Source: Acanthaster planci (taxonomy: Eukaryota; Echinodermata; Asteroidea; Valvatida; Acanthasteridae). Taken from it: 64,000 bases of DNA. Shown here in pieces: positions 38,272 through 51,434 of the stretch. Below the pieces are notes generated by a model. The model did not search any database. It saw only the letters and a program-made list of their open reading frames with translations, and was not told the DNA's origin. Positions within the stretch are counted from its first letter, which is position 1; each line of letters begins with the position of its first letter. The DNA is taken from assembly GCF_001949145.1 (NCBI RefSeq), contig NW_019091400.1, positions 1,456,185 through 1,520,184 on the forward strand, in the 5' to 3' direction. The position numbers and the translations under genes were made by a program.

Positions 38272-38700
38272 TCCTTCTTTGGATTGCCAACTTCGCGTAT
38301 GGAGTGTTTTTTCGTAAGAGTTAATCGCAGCGAAGATAATACAAAACAGAATTCTAATTGCACTTTCACTATGACCTCTGCTAATTGAATTTCACGTGTG
38401 CTCCATAACACAGCGTACAAAGCAGCACTCGCACCTCCGGCTTTTTTTGGCCATTATCTACTTTTCAGGAAGCTGGATGGGCCTATATCGCCATTATTCA
38501 CGCAATCTTCCCACTACAAAGAAATCGATTGAGATTTATTGAATTACATAGATGAATACACCAAATTAATGCAAGATGTGAAAACAGTCCTTGGGCCAAA
38601 CATTAAAATATAACTTTACCAGCGAAAGCATCAAAATCAGAAATTAAATGGTAGACAGAAAGCACGGCAAACAACAAACAACGACCGCGACCAATATAGC

Positions 38701-38757
38701 AGCCGCAACGACAGCGACGACAACAACAACAACAACGACAGCGACAACAGCAGCCGA
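38701..38757. repeat. (AAC/GAC) trinucleotide microsatellite
   Basis: Imperfect CAA/CGA/CAG triplets, with AACAACAACAAC at the core. Confidence 0.85.
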
Positions 38758-38940
38758 AACGTCTCGGCTTTGATCGCTAAGAACGTCCAGTGCCTCAGTG
38801 CCACATCTCCCATCGTTCCCACTGACGATGTTCACCGAACAAAGACAGTTCCCGGCCCAAGGAAAATTTATAATTCATAATTTTCCACCCCACAGATGAA
38901 GAGCCGGCAGCCAAACGTTATCTCTTTTGCTGTCCACGGA

Positions 38941-38948
38941 GTAATTAC
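38941..38948. promoter_or_regulatory. Palindromic homeodomain word GTAATTAC
   Basis: GTAATTAC, with further TAATTAATA words about 45 nt on, inside a block (38.9-39.0 kb) with no simple-sequence character. Possible homeodomain-bound element. Confidence 0.25.
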
Positions 38949-40674
38949 TTCATACAAGTCAAGCGGGGATATTAAACACAGTATAATTAATAATATACAT
39001 CCGCCGGCCAGGCAAATCTCTTGGCGGCCCCTGGGTACAAGGGTACACCGCTCTAACAGTTTCCAGGGGGAAATTTTTTTTCTGTCTCTGAAGAGGGACA
39101 GGAGAGGTACGGTGGAAAAAAAATTATTTTGCCTCACAGCCATGCTCCCATCTGGTGTCATAAATCAAGAAATTGGTTGCAACACACGCAACTCGGTTAT
39201 TAATCCGCACGCTCGAACCGAGACAAGAAGGGCAGCGTCGACGGCCGCGGAAGATTTCAGGGTTCAGTCCTTAAGGAGGACAGTGGGCCACTTTCTGGGT
39301 AGAGTCTGTTTTCGTTTGCCATTTCACACGAAGGCCTTAAGAGCTACAAGATGTCTGTGGTCTAATAAGCTTATAGCGATGATTGTGGCACTTTCGTACA
39401 TAGGACGTGCTTGCATGTTTTTTTTTCGTAAGACGCAGAGCTACGACGGCTATAACTATTCCGACTACGGAAGATGATTATGCTTTTACGACGGACCAAT
39501 GTTGACCGACCTGATTCCACAGCACATCGAAATTGTCTGCACTATTAAAGAGAATTTCAAAGAGACGATTTTTAATTTTGATTTTCTCACTCACATGCAA
39601 TCTTGTCAGACCTCCTCTGTTTTATCAATCGGAACCTCAAACCCTATTCAGATTGGGAAATTTGAATTCCTATTTGGTGTTTTCGAAGGATAAATTTTTT
39701 GACTTATGTTTTCTTGCTATTAAGCTGTACACTATTTATAGATGCAAATTCCAAACTCAAATTATTGGGTACGATTATTTTTACAAAAGCAAATACGACA
39801 TGCAATATAAGTTGCTATGAAAAATCAAATCCTTAGTCTTCACTGTAAGAAATGGAAATTTGAATTCTAGTTTGGTTACAAATTTATTACAATTATTTAA
39901 CGTTTAGTGACCGCTTATCTAAATCTCTTCATGGCTGATCCTTTTTTTCCAAATTCTTGAACTATTGAAAATATTTTCCAAATTATTTTATTTTTTCCAA
40001 TAACCTTTATTTTGTCATGATTCATTTTTAACTTTATAATGTACCGTTATGCTTGTTTCATGCTTCTGCTAATTAATAAAACACAGAAAGAGAAAAAAGA
40101 TTATGTAGCCCACGTAGCCGTCATGCCGACCAAATCACGATTTTGTATGCTCTCAAATGTGCTATTAAAGCATTTTGGGTTTTTTAAACAAGGAATCATT
40201 GGAGCCACTAATAGTACTGTTAGTCTGTATTTCCTTGAAATTTGGACCAAGCGGGGCCCTGAAAGTGGCTCTGTTTGCAATGGAATATAATTTTCAAAAT
40301 CAAAATGGCGATGGGCGTCAGGCCAGTTTATTTCTTTGGGTGTAAATTTCTCAACAAGTGAATGGTTAACTCACTAACGTTGAACACATATAAAAGATGA
40401 GGAAATAAGAAATAAATTAATGTATGTCTCAAGCTCCTGAAAGCATTGTGGATTTTTCCTGGAGTTTTTGAAGGTAAGGATTTCATTGTTTTCCGCACAG
40501 TGGTATACTTACTTGTCTGTAACATTTAAAGCTTTGTCCTGTCCGGTGTTGTCGTTGCAACAGTAGACCTCCAAAATGTGTCAGACACATTACCCGCACA
40601 GTCGCATTCAAAGCGACACAAACGCAGGGCTAGGCTGTGGTAGAAATAGGCTCGACCGACATTCGATATGGGCC

Positions 40675-40682
40675 TATAAATA
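40675..40682 (+). promoter_or_regulatory. TATA-box word upstream of a possible nested exon
   Basis: TATAAATA in the context CTATAAATAG, 143 nt before the ATG of the candidate exon at 40818. Well placed for transcription antisense to dmrta2, but unsupported otherwise. Confidence 0.25.
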
Positions 40683-40817
40683 GTGGACATGGCTGGTGAC
40701 GGCACATCATCGGGCCTTGTTAACGCCTACGAAAAATCCCTTCCAAGGTGGACGCGCAATTACCCTGGATTTTGCTAAACACAGGTACGTGCACGTCAAC
40801 GTGCGGTAGCAACGAAC

Positions 40818-40879
40818 ATGGCGGACCGCTCTCATTCAGCGAAGCATGCCCAGTCCCGTGGTGTTAGGGTGTTAGTGAG
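40818..40879 (+). other. Possible first exon of an unknown nested gene
   Basis: An ATG in strong context (AACATGG) opens 20 codons reading MADRSHSAKHAQSRGVRVLV and then meets a consensus donor GAG|GTAAGG; without splicing the frame stops at once. A YY1-like ATGGCGGA overlaps the ATG. I recognise no family, and I could not identify a second exon. Chance is quite possible. Confidence 0.15.
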
Positions 40880-42974
40880 GTAAGGCCTATATGTAGTACG
40901 TGTGGCGCATATTTTGTCGATAGCTTGAGCCGTAACGAAGTTAACAGTGGAAAATAGCGGAGGCGTGTCTACTAGGAAGGAAGGGGAGGAAAAGGAGACC
41001 CCCCTGGCGAGATTTTCGTGTAATGTAGAGAGAATAAAAAACCAACTGAAAATTTTCAACCAGAGTTATTTGATACAGAAATTCAAACATTTTGGCTTCC
41101 CATTATTTTATGCGGTATATGGTTATGACATAAAAATGAAGCCTGTGATTCTACTAATTAATTGTGCATTGCAGAGAAATCAGAGGTCAAACCTACACAA
41201 AATGTTATCACTATGGACCAACTCGCCCTAGACATACTTTCACGTCTATAATGTTTATCCGACACCACAATCTCACCCTGTCTCCTTATGAATACATCTT
41301 TTCACCTGAGGAACTAAAAAACATGGGAAAGTGAACCTAGTCATTTGTACACCTCCTAATTGAAATGGTCTCGCAGCCCGGTTTTCAGAGAGAAAATGGA
41401 AACGGATTCTCCCTTGGGATTAAATACTTCGGATCTAACGCACTTAAGGATTACATAAGAAATATGCGCGATAGGAAAACGCATGTTGTCACCCTTACGA
41501 ACTTACGAACAAACACAAATACAGACAGATCTTATTTTGGTCCGAACGCCACCTTTTTTACTCGGAGATTGCTTTCCGATGCAATCATTTTGCTTCTTGT
41601 CATCGGATTTTTGCGCGGGTGGTGCGAGAAACCTGTTTACGCTTGTCACGTGATAGAATTGTTGGGAAGGTGAGGGAATGGCCCGGTGAGCAATTTCCCC
41701 AGTCTGGTTTATTACCTTGGCTCTTCGTAACGCGGGTGATGCGGTGCCTAACATCGTTAAGCCCCCCATACAAGCCCACGTGTTGGCGCAACAGTAGGGA
41801 AAAGTACCCTCACCTCCCAGGGGCGCGCGTCCGGCCGGGGGGACGAATTGAAGTGGCGTTAGGCCGGCCGCATCGATTCGACACACACATTACACAGCCA
41901 AATCGAACTAGTGCTCCGAAGCCAGACAGTTGCAAAACATTTTGCATCATTTTCCCTCGGCCAACCGCGCACTCCTTGTTAGGTCCGCTGTACGCGTTTC
42001 AATAGTACCTTGCCCCCTGTGCCCCGATCAGCGGAGCTTATTAAAATACCGGTTAGCTAGACCAGAGTGCACACCAAGCGGACTTTTCTCCCCTCTTGAC
42101 TGGAAAAAAGAAGGGGTTATGGTCGCTGAGACATTGGTAATTCCCCCTCCTACCTTTTTTTTTCCCTTCATTTTTTTTCAGACAGTCTCCTTGCCACATC
42201 GCTGTCAGCGAATCGAAAGCCGAAAATGAAACCGTAATGCTTTTCCGAGTTAACGCAGATTCCAGCCGCCATCAATTATATGCGCGGAATTGGAGGAGGA
42301 CTTAACTGCCCCGTTGTGTGAAGCGTGCAGTGCGCGTCTAATTACAGTTGATGCGATGGAAAATGGAAAAGGCAAAATCAGGTATGTCTCGAGAAAGGCA
42401 GTGACGCAAAGTTTTGCCTACGTACGCCTTAAAACGCCCACAAGGTGCAATCTTATTTTGGAGCATAGTTTGTGCAACTTTCTACTCCTCTAAATGTACG
42501 AAAACTACCTAACATTTCATTTTTAATGTACCATATTTTGGTCACCCCCCCCCCAATCTTTAAACGCTTAAAATCCCCATGACAAATCCTGACGAATAAT
42601 CCTGACAAATAAGGGCGGTACTTCTACCACGGAGACAGTGTTCAGTTATTTTCCGTTCAAATTTATTTATGGGTAATTCAAGAAATTAGGGGTCTATTTT
42701 TTCGTGGCCCTGTCACATCAGGATTTTGTAAGTTCGGAACACATTTTCTAATTTCCAAGAGTGATGAATTAATCAACTAATTACCTGCCAAACACACAGT
42801 AACAGTTTGAAATCAATTCCGGCGATATTTCCATGTCAAATAACAAAGGTCAGATGTAAAGGGACACAAAATTGTCGCACTTTTGGACCCCCAATTTCTG
42901 GAAAAAATTACCCTACATCTGTTCTTCCAACAGCACATTTAGCGCCAATTACAGGATGAAGTGATAATAAGAAG

Positions 42975-43165
42975 ACAATGAGGAAAGGTTCAGTTTTAGA
43001 AGTTGGAGGAAAACCCAAAATGAACATTCCAGGGAAAACCTAGAGAGTCAGACACGGACTGACAACTCAATCCACATGCTGAACTAGGTGGCATTCGAAC
43101 CCTGGGTCCCAGAGGTGGAAGGCGAGGGCAGAGCCTCTACACCAACCTGACACCCCTGGACCACA
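42975..43165 (-). repeat. tRNA-derived SINE with conserved 3' body
   Basis: The minus strand has a tRNA-like head with CAGGTTGGTGTAGAGGC (A-box region) and the B box GGGTTCGAATGCC (plus 43090-43102). The body follows with GTCAGTCCGTGTCTGACTC, then GGTTTTCC and GGGTTTTCCTCC. This head-plus-body layout resembles SINE2-type elements of marine invertebrates as I remember them. Best-supported mobile repeat in the window. Confidence 0.7.
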
Positions 43166-44334
43166 AAGTGGCTCATTCTAAATATCTGTTTTTGAAAACT
43201 TAGCTCTCTGCCATGGACTATAACAACAAAATCACCAAAGAAAAGTATATTAAAGACAGTAAATATCCAAAGATAATAAGCAGATTCATAAAAGCACCTT
43301 GAGTACGTAGTATATAGGACTAAATTAGGGTTAGTGGTTGTACATAGGTTCTGGGGATGTTAAACGCGCGGTTTTTTGTTTGTTGGTTGGTTTGCAATGA
43401 ATATATGATGTATTAGAACAGAGGGAAATTAATCGACTTTTTACTTCTTTCTGAAGAAAAGTTAGCGACCAAATGATTTCGATTTCCGCGTATTTGAACA
43501 CACATTTACACACAAAGAAATTAAACCACAGGGTTCTTCGGAGATCGCCAATTGCATAAGAAGAGTAGGGAGTACTCAGGCTCAGCAGAATGTAGCTGGA
43601 CAATCATAGACGAATCGTAGAAGCGCGAGGCGACGCGACGCGTCTCGGGTGTCTCCAGAAAAGAGTGAGATAAAAACAAAAGGGAAAGTACGACCGGTGG
43701 GAAAGAAGTTACAAAGTGGAGCCATAAAGCAGGAGAAAGGAGCACCCATCGCAAGGGTGGCCCAGCAACTCCGGGTAAGAGTTTCAGCAAACTGGCTGTT
43801 ACCTCCTATTAGAAGACGCGGCAGGCTGGCCGTGTCAGTTACACGAACATTGGATGGGTGATTAAGCCCTTGTTATTTCACCTGCAGCCGGCTTCAGTGC
43901 GTTTTCTGCTGCTTGCGTTTCCAGCTTTGCATGTCATGCAGAGGGTACCGCAGTACATGCATGCATAAGTGTGTGTGCGGGGAGGGGAGAACACTAGGCA
44001 ACTGTAAAAAAAAAATACCATGGAAAAAAAGGCATTTGAACTCAGGTTTATATGGTATAAGGATGTGTGGAGGGGAAGAAAGAGACAAGGAGCTCGTCAA
44101 TTGAACGCACCACCGTGCGCTGCCGGTCGAGGATCGATTTAGCCGCGGATCAAAAGTGCAGGGTGTCAGCCAGGGGGGTACGCCGGGGACCCCGCTCGCC
44201 TGGCTGCACAACTTTTGCGCGGGCGCGCCACCCCGGAAAACCTAATTGAGGGTTCGCACTTGCCACACAGACTTGAAAAGGGGCTGGTTTATTTAACACT
44301 TTCTTGTGTTTTCTTTGAGAAGATATCTTCTTTT

Positions 44335-44349
44335 TATATATATATATAT
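44335..44349. repeat. (TA)n microsatellite
   Basis: Seven TA dinucleotides, with a T-rich lead-in. Confidence 0.85.
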
Positions 44350-47300
44350 TTCTGCTCTTTTTGTCGGAGCTGCCCTTTTCGGCTCAGATCGACAGAAGAC
44401 CTTGTTATAGACTTATCCACGCGCACGTACAGAGCGGCTAAAAAGAATCGTCAGCATTCAGTGTTCACATGACTTGACCGTGGCTTTCGAGACTAGGGGT
44501 AGTGAGACGAGGACTAATTGCCACGCATTACTGTGTCTCGCTGCCCCGAAATTGCACTTTTTACTCCGCTTTCTATCCCGGGTATTGTTGGCCGATTGAT
44601 GGGCCAAACAGCGCGGAAAGGCAACTCCAGCTTGAAGAGGGAAGGGAGTGGGGGGGGGGAAAGAGAAATCTGGTAAATAATTTCACAACAGGAGAATGGG
44701 AAGGTGTTTTTCACTGACGACACCCTTGGGAAATGGGCGTGCTTGTTTCACGTTATTACTCACTCGCAAACACTGTTCCGACACCAGATTATCCGCAAGA
44801 TGGGTCTGTCTGTCCATCACTTTTTGTTAGAAAACAAAGCCTATTTGTCTGCCGTGTTTTTGTTTGTTGACTGGGTGCCCGTTTGTCCGTTTTGATCATG
44901 CTCCGTGAATTTGGCAATGTGCTTTTAAATGGTTGCAACTGGTTGTAAGAAAAAATATAGGTAATGTATGGGGCGGTCTTTGGAAGTCAGGGTTATCTTG
45001 ATGCGCAGCAGTGGTCCGATAACCCAAGTTGTGACGTCCCATGTATATTTTAAAGCTGTTCTTGCGTGCAACCCGCCCGAATTACATGTATTCCGAACAA
45101 ACCAGGCCAAAGTCGTCAGACTTCCGGCTTCTAGAACGGAAATCATTTTTTTTCATGTAGGCCTACAGATCTTCTCTGTATTCTAAATCTTTGAATAATT
45201 CACATGGTTTGATAGTATTGTTAATGTTGTTAAGTACACAGAACACGGTAAGAACATTGGTTGCAAAATGATGGGAAGTAATTCAAAGGCCTGGCAACAG
45301 GTCTACAACGCAATTTTCATGTCACTGCAGCAAGTAGGCACTTTAAAGCCATATCCTTTTTTTGTATTTGCACTGTTTACAGAGATTGTTTGTTTGTCTG
45401 TTTACAACGATTATGACCACGATTCCAGGAAAGAGTATTTTTGAAATGTATAGATGCAGTATGGGAAAATATCAAATTTCTTGAGAAACGAGGGTCCATT
45501 TTCTTTCCAGAGTGCTACACATGTAATGAATTTACCGTCGAAATACAGCAACAGGCCTTGCACAGGATATGGCAGGAGCAGTATGTAATAAGAGAGGTAT
45601 ATAATGCAGCTCAGGGGGCAGAAATCCCGATCCTTGGTTACATTAAACCCCAGCTGAGTAGCAGGATCTCTCGATCAGTTTACCGGGGAGTCGTCGAGGG
45701 AGAAGTGAAGGACTCTAGTCGACCCCACGTCGCCTGAGCACCCCGAGAGACACACCTTGTCACCAAATGTGTGTCCTCAGTTCCCCCAGGGACCCTGACA
45801 AGAACCACATTGCACTCAAAAGGATCCAGGTCTTTTTTTTATGTAAATTGGTTTCTCGCAACCTTGTTCAATAATCTTGGGATCATTAGCTGCGTGTGTA
45901 TCACTTGCTTTGCACGCTGAGTTATTTTGGTGGCGTCATGGCTGTGCCGCTTGCATGTACATGGAGTTGCTCAATGTTATCTGCCAAATGATTACCATCT
46001 CGAAGGGACACCCCAAATCGATGCTTCAATCACACGTATTTCTAATTTGTTTACTTTTCTGTTATTTCAATTTTTTTTTCAATCGAAAATGCGAGGCAGC
46101 CATACCGTAGCCCTCTGCTCTTCTGCAAACAAGAGGGCAGTGCAAATTAAAAGTTACATCGAACTAAAAATTGCAGAATTTATTCAGAAATTGCCATGCC
46201 CGACACATGAGGAACAGACATCTATGCTGACCTGTAATAAACTCCTACAAATTCAAAACTACATTTTGAAAAATGACAAAGAATTCACAAATCAAAATTT
46301 GATCAATATCTCGAGGAAGTATTTGATTCCATTGTTTTTGAAATTCCCTCATGTATACTCTACCCCTTGCCAAACACACCGGATACAGCTCTGTTTACAA
46401 AGTGGCATCTTTCTGAAAAGAACACTGTCCACAATTCAGAAGTCCCTCGTCAATGTAAAACTAAAACCCGGAATGCACAGCAACTGTTTCTTCAGGATAG
46501 GACCCTACCGTCTCGCAAAACTCAATTTCAAAAGCAGCAGATTATTTTCAACGGGTTGAGACAGGCCAAGACTGCGATCGGTCCAACTGACTGACTAACT
46601 GCCTCACCGCGTGTTTGTCTTTCCACATGACGGCAATCCCTAAGTCCTCCACCATCGCGAGCATTAATCCCTTAATCTGCTGTTTTACAACTCTCCCCCT
46701 ATTCTCGTCGCACCTGTGCCATCCCACCAAGCAATAAGCTGTTATTTCTAGCCCCCAAAAGAAAACACAACTCTCAAAACGCATACTTCCCCAGAAAAAA
46801 TCATTAACCAGCTTAACAACAAAAGAAAAATAATGAAAAAATTTCCTGTTCCCAAATATTCTTTCTCCTTTTCCTTTTTGTTTAAGCAAACCCCCCCCCA
46901 AAAAAATGGTTGGCTGTATCTAAAAAAAAGGACCCAAATATAGAAAAATAAGAAAACAGTTTTAATTTGAAGTAGGAACGGCGACTGGAGGGTTGGGATC
47001 ATAATACCTTGGAGCGGTTTCTCGTCCGCCTCGCTTCGCTTAATTGATCCGCTAAAAGTTGGTGTTTTTTGAGGGCGCGAGTTGCCGCACTCCACCATCA
47101 CGCTCAACTTGGCAGCTTCAAAGTAATTAATAACAATTTCCCCTCGTGGTGGTAGATGCACAGGGGCGCGCTTATAATATCACGGATGCCAATTTCGCGG
47201 TCAAAAAAGAGAGTGCCAGCCAAGAAAAAAATGAAAATAATAATGATCATGATAAAAAAAATAACATTCTTGTATATGGAGGTTCAGGCGTACTTTTTGT

Positions 47301-49840
47301 AACCACTTAAGGTGCTGGAGGGCGTGTAGAGTTGTGAGCCGGTCAGACGGCGTACATGTATTATATATTATATATATGTGTGTACAGAAAGGGGGAAAGT
47401 ACACCGCACCTGCGAAATCAAGAGTTTTTGCCCCTGGACGAATTTAGCACCTTTTTCACTCCGTTTTTCAAGAGTGTTATTTCCCCCAGACTAGGGCGCT
47501 TGGCGTGTGCGCTTGAGTGAGTCGGCAAATGTATGGGACTGGCCGGTTTTCTGAGGGCTGGGGAGGGGTACACGATTTAGCAATTTTTTTTCGCAGAATA
47601 AAGGGTCAACCAGAAAAAGCCGGCGTTGCAGACCACGATCAATGGTGATTGTGTTTAAAAGTACACTGTCGTGGGACCATGCGGCTTGTTCATGTGCATG
47701 TATTATGTGCACCAGTCCAAAGTTCGGTACAGCGGCGACATATCTTTTGTTTCCAGTTCATTGGAAACAAAAGAAAGCCAATAACATTGAGCGAGCACAG
47801 ACCAACACACTTGGCTGCAGGCATATACGAACTATCACCAGCATGCATGTCTTCATAATCAAGGCTAAGCGTCGAGTAAGATCATTGGATCAACGGGCCC
47901 ATTCTTTGGATATTCTTGGGCCAACTGAAGTTACTTGTTTCCAGTTTGAAAATGAAAATGTCTACTGATTCTTGTTAAAGGTCAATCTTTTGATTTTCAG
48001 AAAGCCGGGTTCATTGACGTACACCCTAAAAAGAGACCTTTCAAAGAACTAAGCAGGTCCGATGTAACAACAAAGAAATCAAGGAACAATAAAAACAAAC
48101 ATGCTGTAAACCTAAAAACTACAGTAATCCCAAGAGATTTCCCCACTCTTCACAAGGGAGTTTACGGCGTCTCCATGCAAAAGAGGGCAAGGAATTCCTT
48201 GGTTCCCGTTTCATACAGTACCAGTTTTCTTGTATATGGAATGGATGACTACCAAATGCAGATTTTACAGGCCAGAAGTGCTATAAAAGTAAACATCGTT
48301 CACTGTTGATGTATTTCACCTCCAGTTTCGAAGTACTGACCTTTTAACTAACTTCGGTACACGTCTGTGGATATTTTTATATTTTGATAAGTACAATTAC
48401 CGCTACTATATCGTTCGGCGGTAGGAAGCTTTTACTAGCTGAGTAAACTAGAAAACGACGCCGACACAAAAGGGTAAAAAAGGAGCTGCCACGTTTTGCC
48501 TAATATAGGGTAATTTATTTTTGATCAAGTTAAAGGTAAAAATGAAAAAATCCACAACAATATTTAGAGATAAACCTAAAGCAGATTAAATCTGAATTTA
48601 AAGTTTAAAGTACAAACTTTTGGTTATGTTTCAAAAGTACAAAAATCTGTCTTTTTCAATGAATAAAACTTCAAGGCAACGGTGCTGGTTGGTCGGTAAA
48701 TGCCAATAACTAAGCCCCAAAGACATTCTTCGCAGTCATTTGCTAGAACGTGCTCACCAAGAATTCCCAAGATCACAAAACAATCTTTAACTTGGACACA
48801 CAAGTCAGTCGCACGAAGCAACAAGAGCCACCAGATACCAGAAGCTGCTAGCCAAAATTGTACATTCCACCGATCTGCCGTTTCCCGCCAAACCAGTCAC
48901 GAAAAAACGGACGATGCCCCGTCGAGTTACAAGAGAAACGGCACGTTGGATAACAACGTTTATTCGCCGATCATCACCAACGCCCAACTTGCGAGGTAAA
49001 ACAATTTCCGCAAATTGCGCGTGACGGGCGAGCGAAGAAGCGAGACGAGGCAGCGGCTGCAATAATGGGACATTGATGACCCAGGGCCACGGCAGCATCA
49101 TCGCCTCGGGAGCCGGCGACAGTTGAAGCGATACCGTAAATTAATTGTTTTAGAGACACGGACGAGCCTGATTGAATTTGTTGCCATTTTCCCTGGTAAC
49201 CCCTCCGCGCGGCAATATGCATATTAAAGATCGCGAGAGTCTGGGCGGACACGTCGCGAGTCGTCTGCTCAGGCTGTGTGAGCAGGCAAGCCTCACGCCT
49301 ATGGCGTGTTACTACATGTCCATGAATGGTCCCACCGAGCCGGTCGATCTTCGCCAACTCTACCTTAGCTGCACACAGCGTAGTGAGAAGCAAGAGTCCC
49401 TCCAGCGATTTCACTACACCTCATAAGTGCTCTGGTTACACCTTCTTACCTCTGTCTCCGCTATCATCCCTCGTCCTTCCCTTCTTTCATGACTCGATCA
49501 GAACATCAGTTTGCCGCAGGCCTCTCTCGCACCCAGTGCCCGTTTTGGACGGCGAGCTAACGAGCCGGAATAGCACTTCTGTTGAGAAAACGTCTGGGCC
49601 TACTGGGCACTCACAGACTGTCGTAGTGTCGTGGCACGCGCAATAACCCGGCCACAAACCGAATCAACCTTCGTGGCTTGTGGGAGGTGCTCAACCTTCT
49701 ATCTTGCTATAAATTATCCCGTTCCTCGCTCGCCCCCTCTTTTTTTTCTTTAAATACTTTTCACTAGCTTCTCAGGGTGAGGCACAGTGTGATTTTCTAG
49801 ATTGTTTTACCGAGTAAGTGTTTGTTTCTGGTGAAATTTC

Positions 49841-49935
49841 GCGCGGTCGGCGAAAGAGCGCCGGAAGTGCGCGAGGCTAGCGCGAAGGAAAACGAGTACA
49901 CTCGGCCGCGGAGGGCGCCGCGCGAGCGCCGGCGA
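49841..49935. promoter_or_regulatory. CpG-dense block in the intron
   Basis: About 95 bp very rich in CG, including GAGGGCGCCGCGCGAGCG, in a surrounding AT-leaning intron. Could be an orphan CpG island, enhancer or alternative promoter. No exon is recognisable beside it. Confidence 0.35.
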
Positions 49936-51187
49936 GCGAGGCGCAGGCGGGTTAGCAAACACGACTCGTCCCGTCGGACATTGTCTGGCCAAACAGCGCC
50001 GTCTCCGGTTCGCCTTGCTCACGGGCCTGTTGATATTTCCATCGTCAGACTTGTTTTTAATTGTTACATGATAACAGTTTAACAAGGCGGCGGCAATGTA
50101 AGCACTTTTAGGGACGATACCTGCGACGGGCATTGTATTGGATCGGGATATTGTTACAGAGGGTTATTGTGTATACGGCAGCGGCATCGAATCGCGAGGC
50201 GGGTCACTAAACGATTGAGTGGAATGTTTCTTGATGCGAGTGCCAAAAAAAATGTGACATGAGACTGAAAAAAACCTCAGACTCAAGCACTGGAAAAGGC
50301 AACAAATTTTGGCACGGCGTGGAAGACAACTTGATAACTTCAGTATTTTACCTGTCATGCGAGTACCGTTCCTGACGCCGAAATTTGGCTTGAATTTTTT
50401 CTGCAAACTTTAGCCTTTGCTTAGTTTAAGAAATGAGTTACGGGTGGTCTAAGATATTTTGAGCAAGGAAAGGTTTTGATTTTAAACAGTAGTTTAAGGA
50501 ATGAGTAAAGTACATTACGAACATATCCATACATCCTGATAAATCAAACACAATATTGTTGTTGCTTGGTTAACTTGTAGACATGAAACTTTACGCATCC
50601 AGTCCAAAATGCATCATTGTTCAACTCTAAACATACTTAGTTTAGAAAAGTGTTTAATGTTGAAAACAATTTTTGCTGTGTCGGACTGTGTTGGAGAAAA
50701 CGTGGAAACACATTAGTCGTATACCTTTAGGCCTATATGATTTAATTTGCAGACAGAGGTTTGTGACGTCTGTACGAAATAAAGTGAAGAAAGGTGGTAC
50801 CATTCGCGAATTGGTATTAACAATCATGACCCCGTGACCCAGAATAGCACTATATAAATGCCATAAATGCAGTTACTCGATGTAAAAAGGATCAAAAGAA
50901 AAACACGTTTCGACAATAAGCCCAACATCTCAAACTGGACCAAATAAATGCCACAAAAGGGAATGATGCCCATCATATCCGTTACAAGGAGATTGTTATC
51001 CCAACAAACCGATCATCTGATCATGATACTTTGTCAGGCCAGGGGAGAGGAAAGAAAGAAAAAACCGCACAAAGGGAACCTAATTTACTGGACCGCACGA
51101 GAGGAGTTTTGTTGCGGGGGCCAGACGGGGAGGGCCACAACGGGCCCGATGTAATCCCATGACGGCGCACAATCGCCGGTGATTATC

Positions 51188-51207
51188 ACCGAGGGATGAT
51201 CCTCGGT
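51188..51207. other. Perfect 7-bp stem, 6-nt loop hairpin
   Basis: ACCGAGG and CCTCGGT around GATGAT. It sits directly after GTGATTATC. In DNA this could be a factor site; in RNA a small hairpin. Confidence 0.4.
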
Positions 51208-51422
51208 TTGTTACCCTGGCGAGGACGTTGCCTCCACCGCACGGTATTTTAGCCTCTGTTCCAGACCCTATAGTTCCGGAGAGGAAAAAAGAAGAATACC
51301 TTTGTTTTGTGCAGTAGAATCCAGGTGTTAGCTCGCCCAACAAAGGGAGCCGTATGTGGCTTGAGAAAACAACTGTGATTTGCGACTGTAATTCTTGTTA
51401 TTGACGGAACACCGACACAATC

Positions 51423-51434
51423 TAATCTCGATTA
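51423..51434. promoter_or_regulatory. P4-type paired-class homeodomain dimer site
   Basis: TAATCTCGATTA is TAAT-N4-ATTA with inner bases favouring K50 (Otx/Gsc-type) homeodomains. It lies about 220 bp from the hairpin at 51188 and near further TAAT words, in a GC-mixed block that may be an enhancer. Confidence 0.35.

Noticed and set aside
41619-42005. 128-codon plus-strand frame near 41.7 kb
   Set aside because: It lies in a GC-richer block with several overlapping frames on both strands and has no known motif.
45441-45737. 98-codon plus-strand frame with balanced composition
   Set aside because: It looks protein-like at a glance but has no recognisable domain and no evident promoter, and lies in the dmrta2 intron. 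Not supported enough to call.
46127-46559. Lys/Ile-rich plus-strand frame in the intron
   Set aside because: AT-rich composition and no recognisable reverse transcriptase, transposase or other motif.
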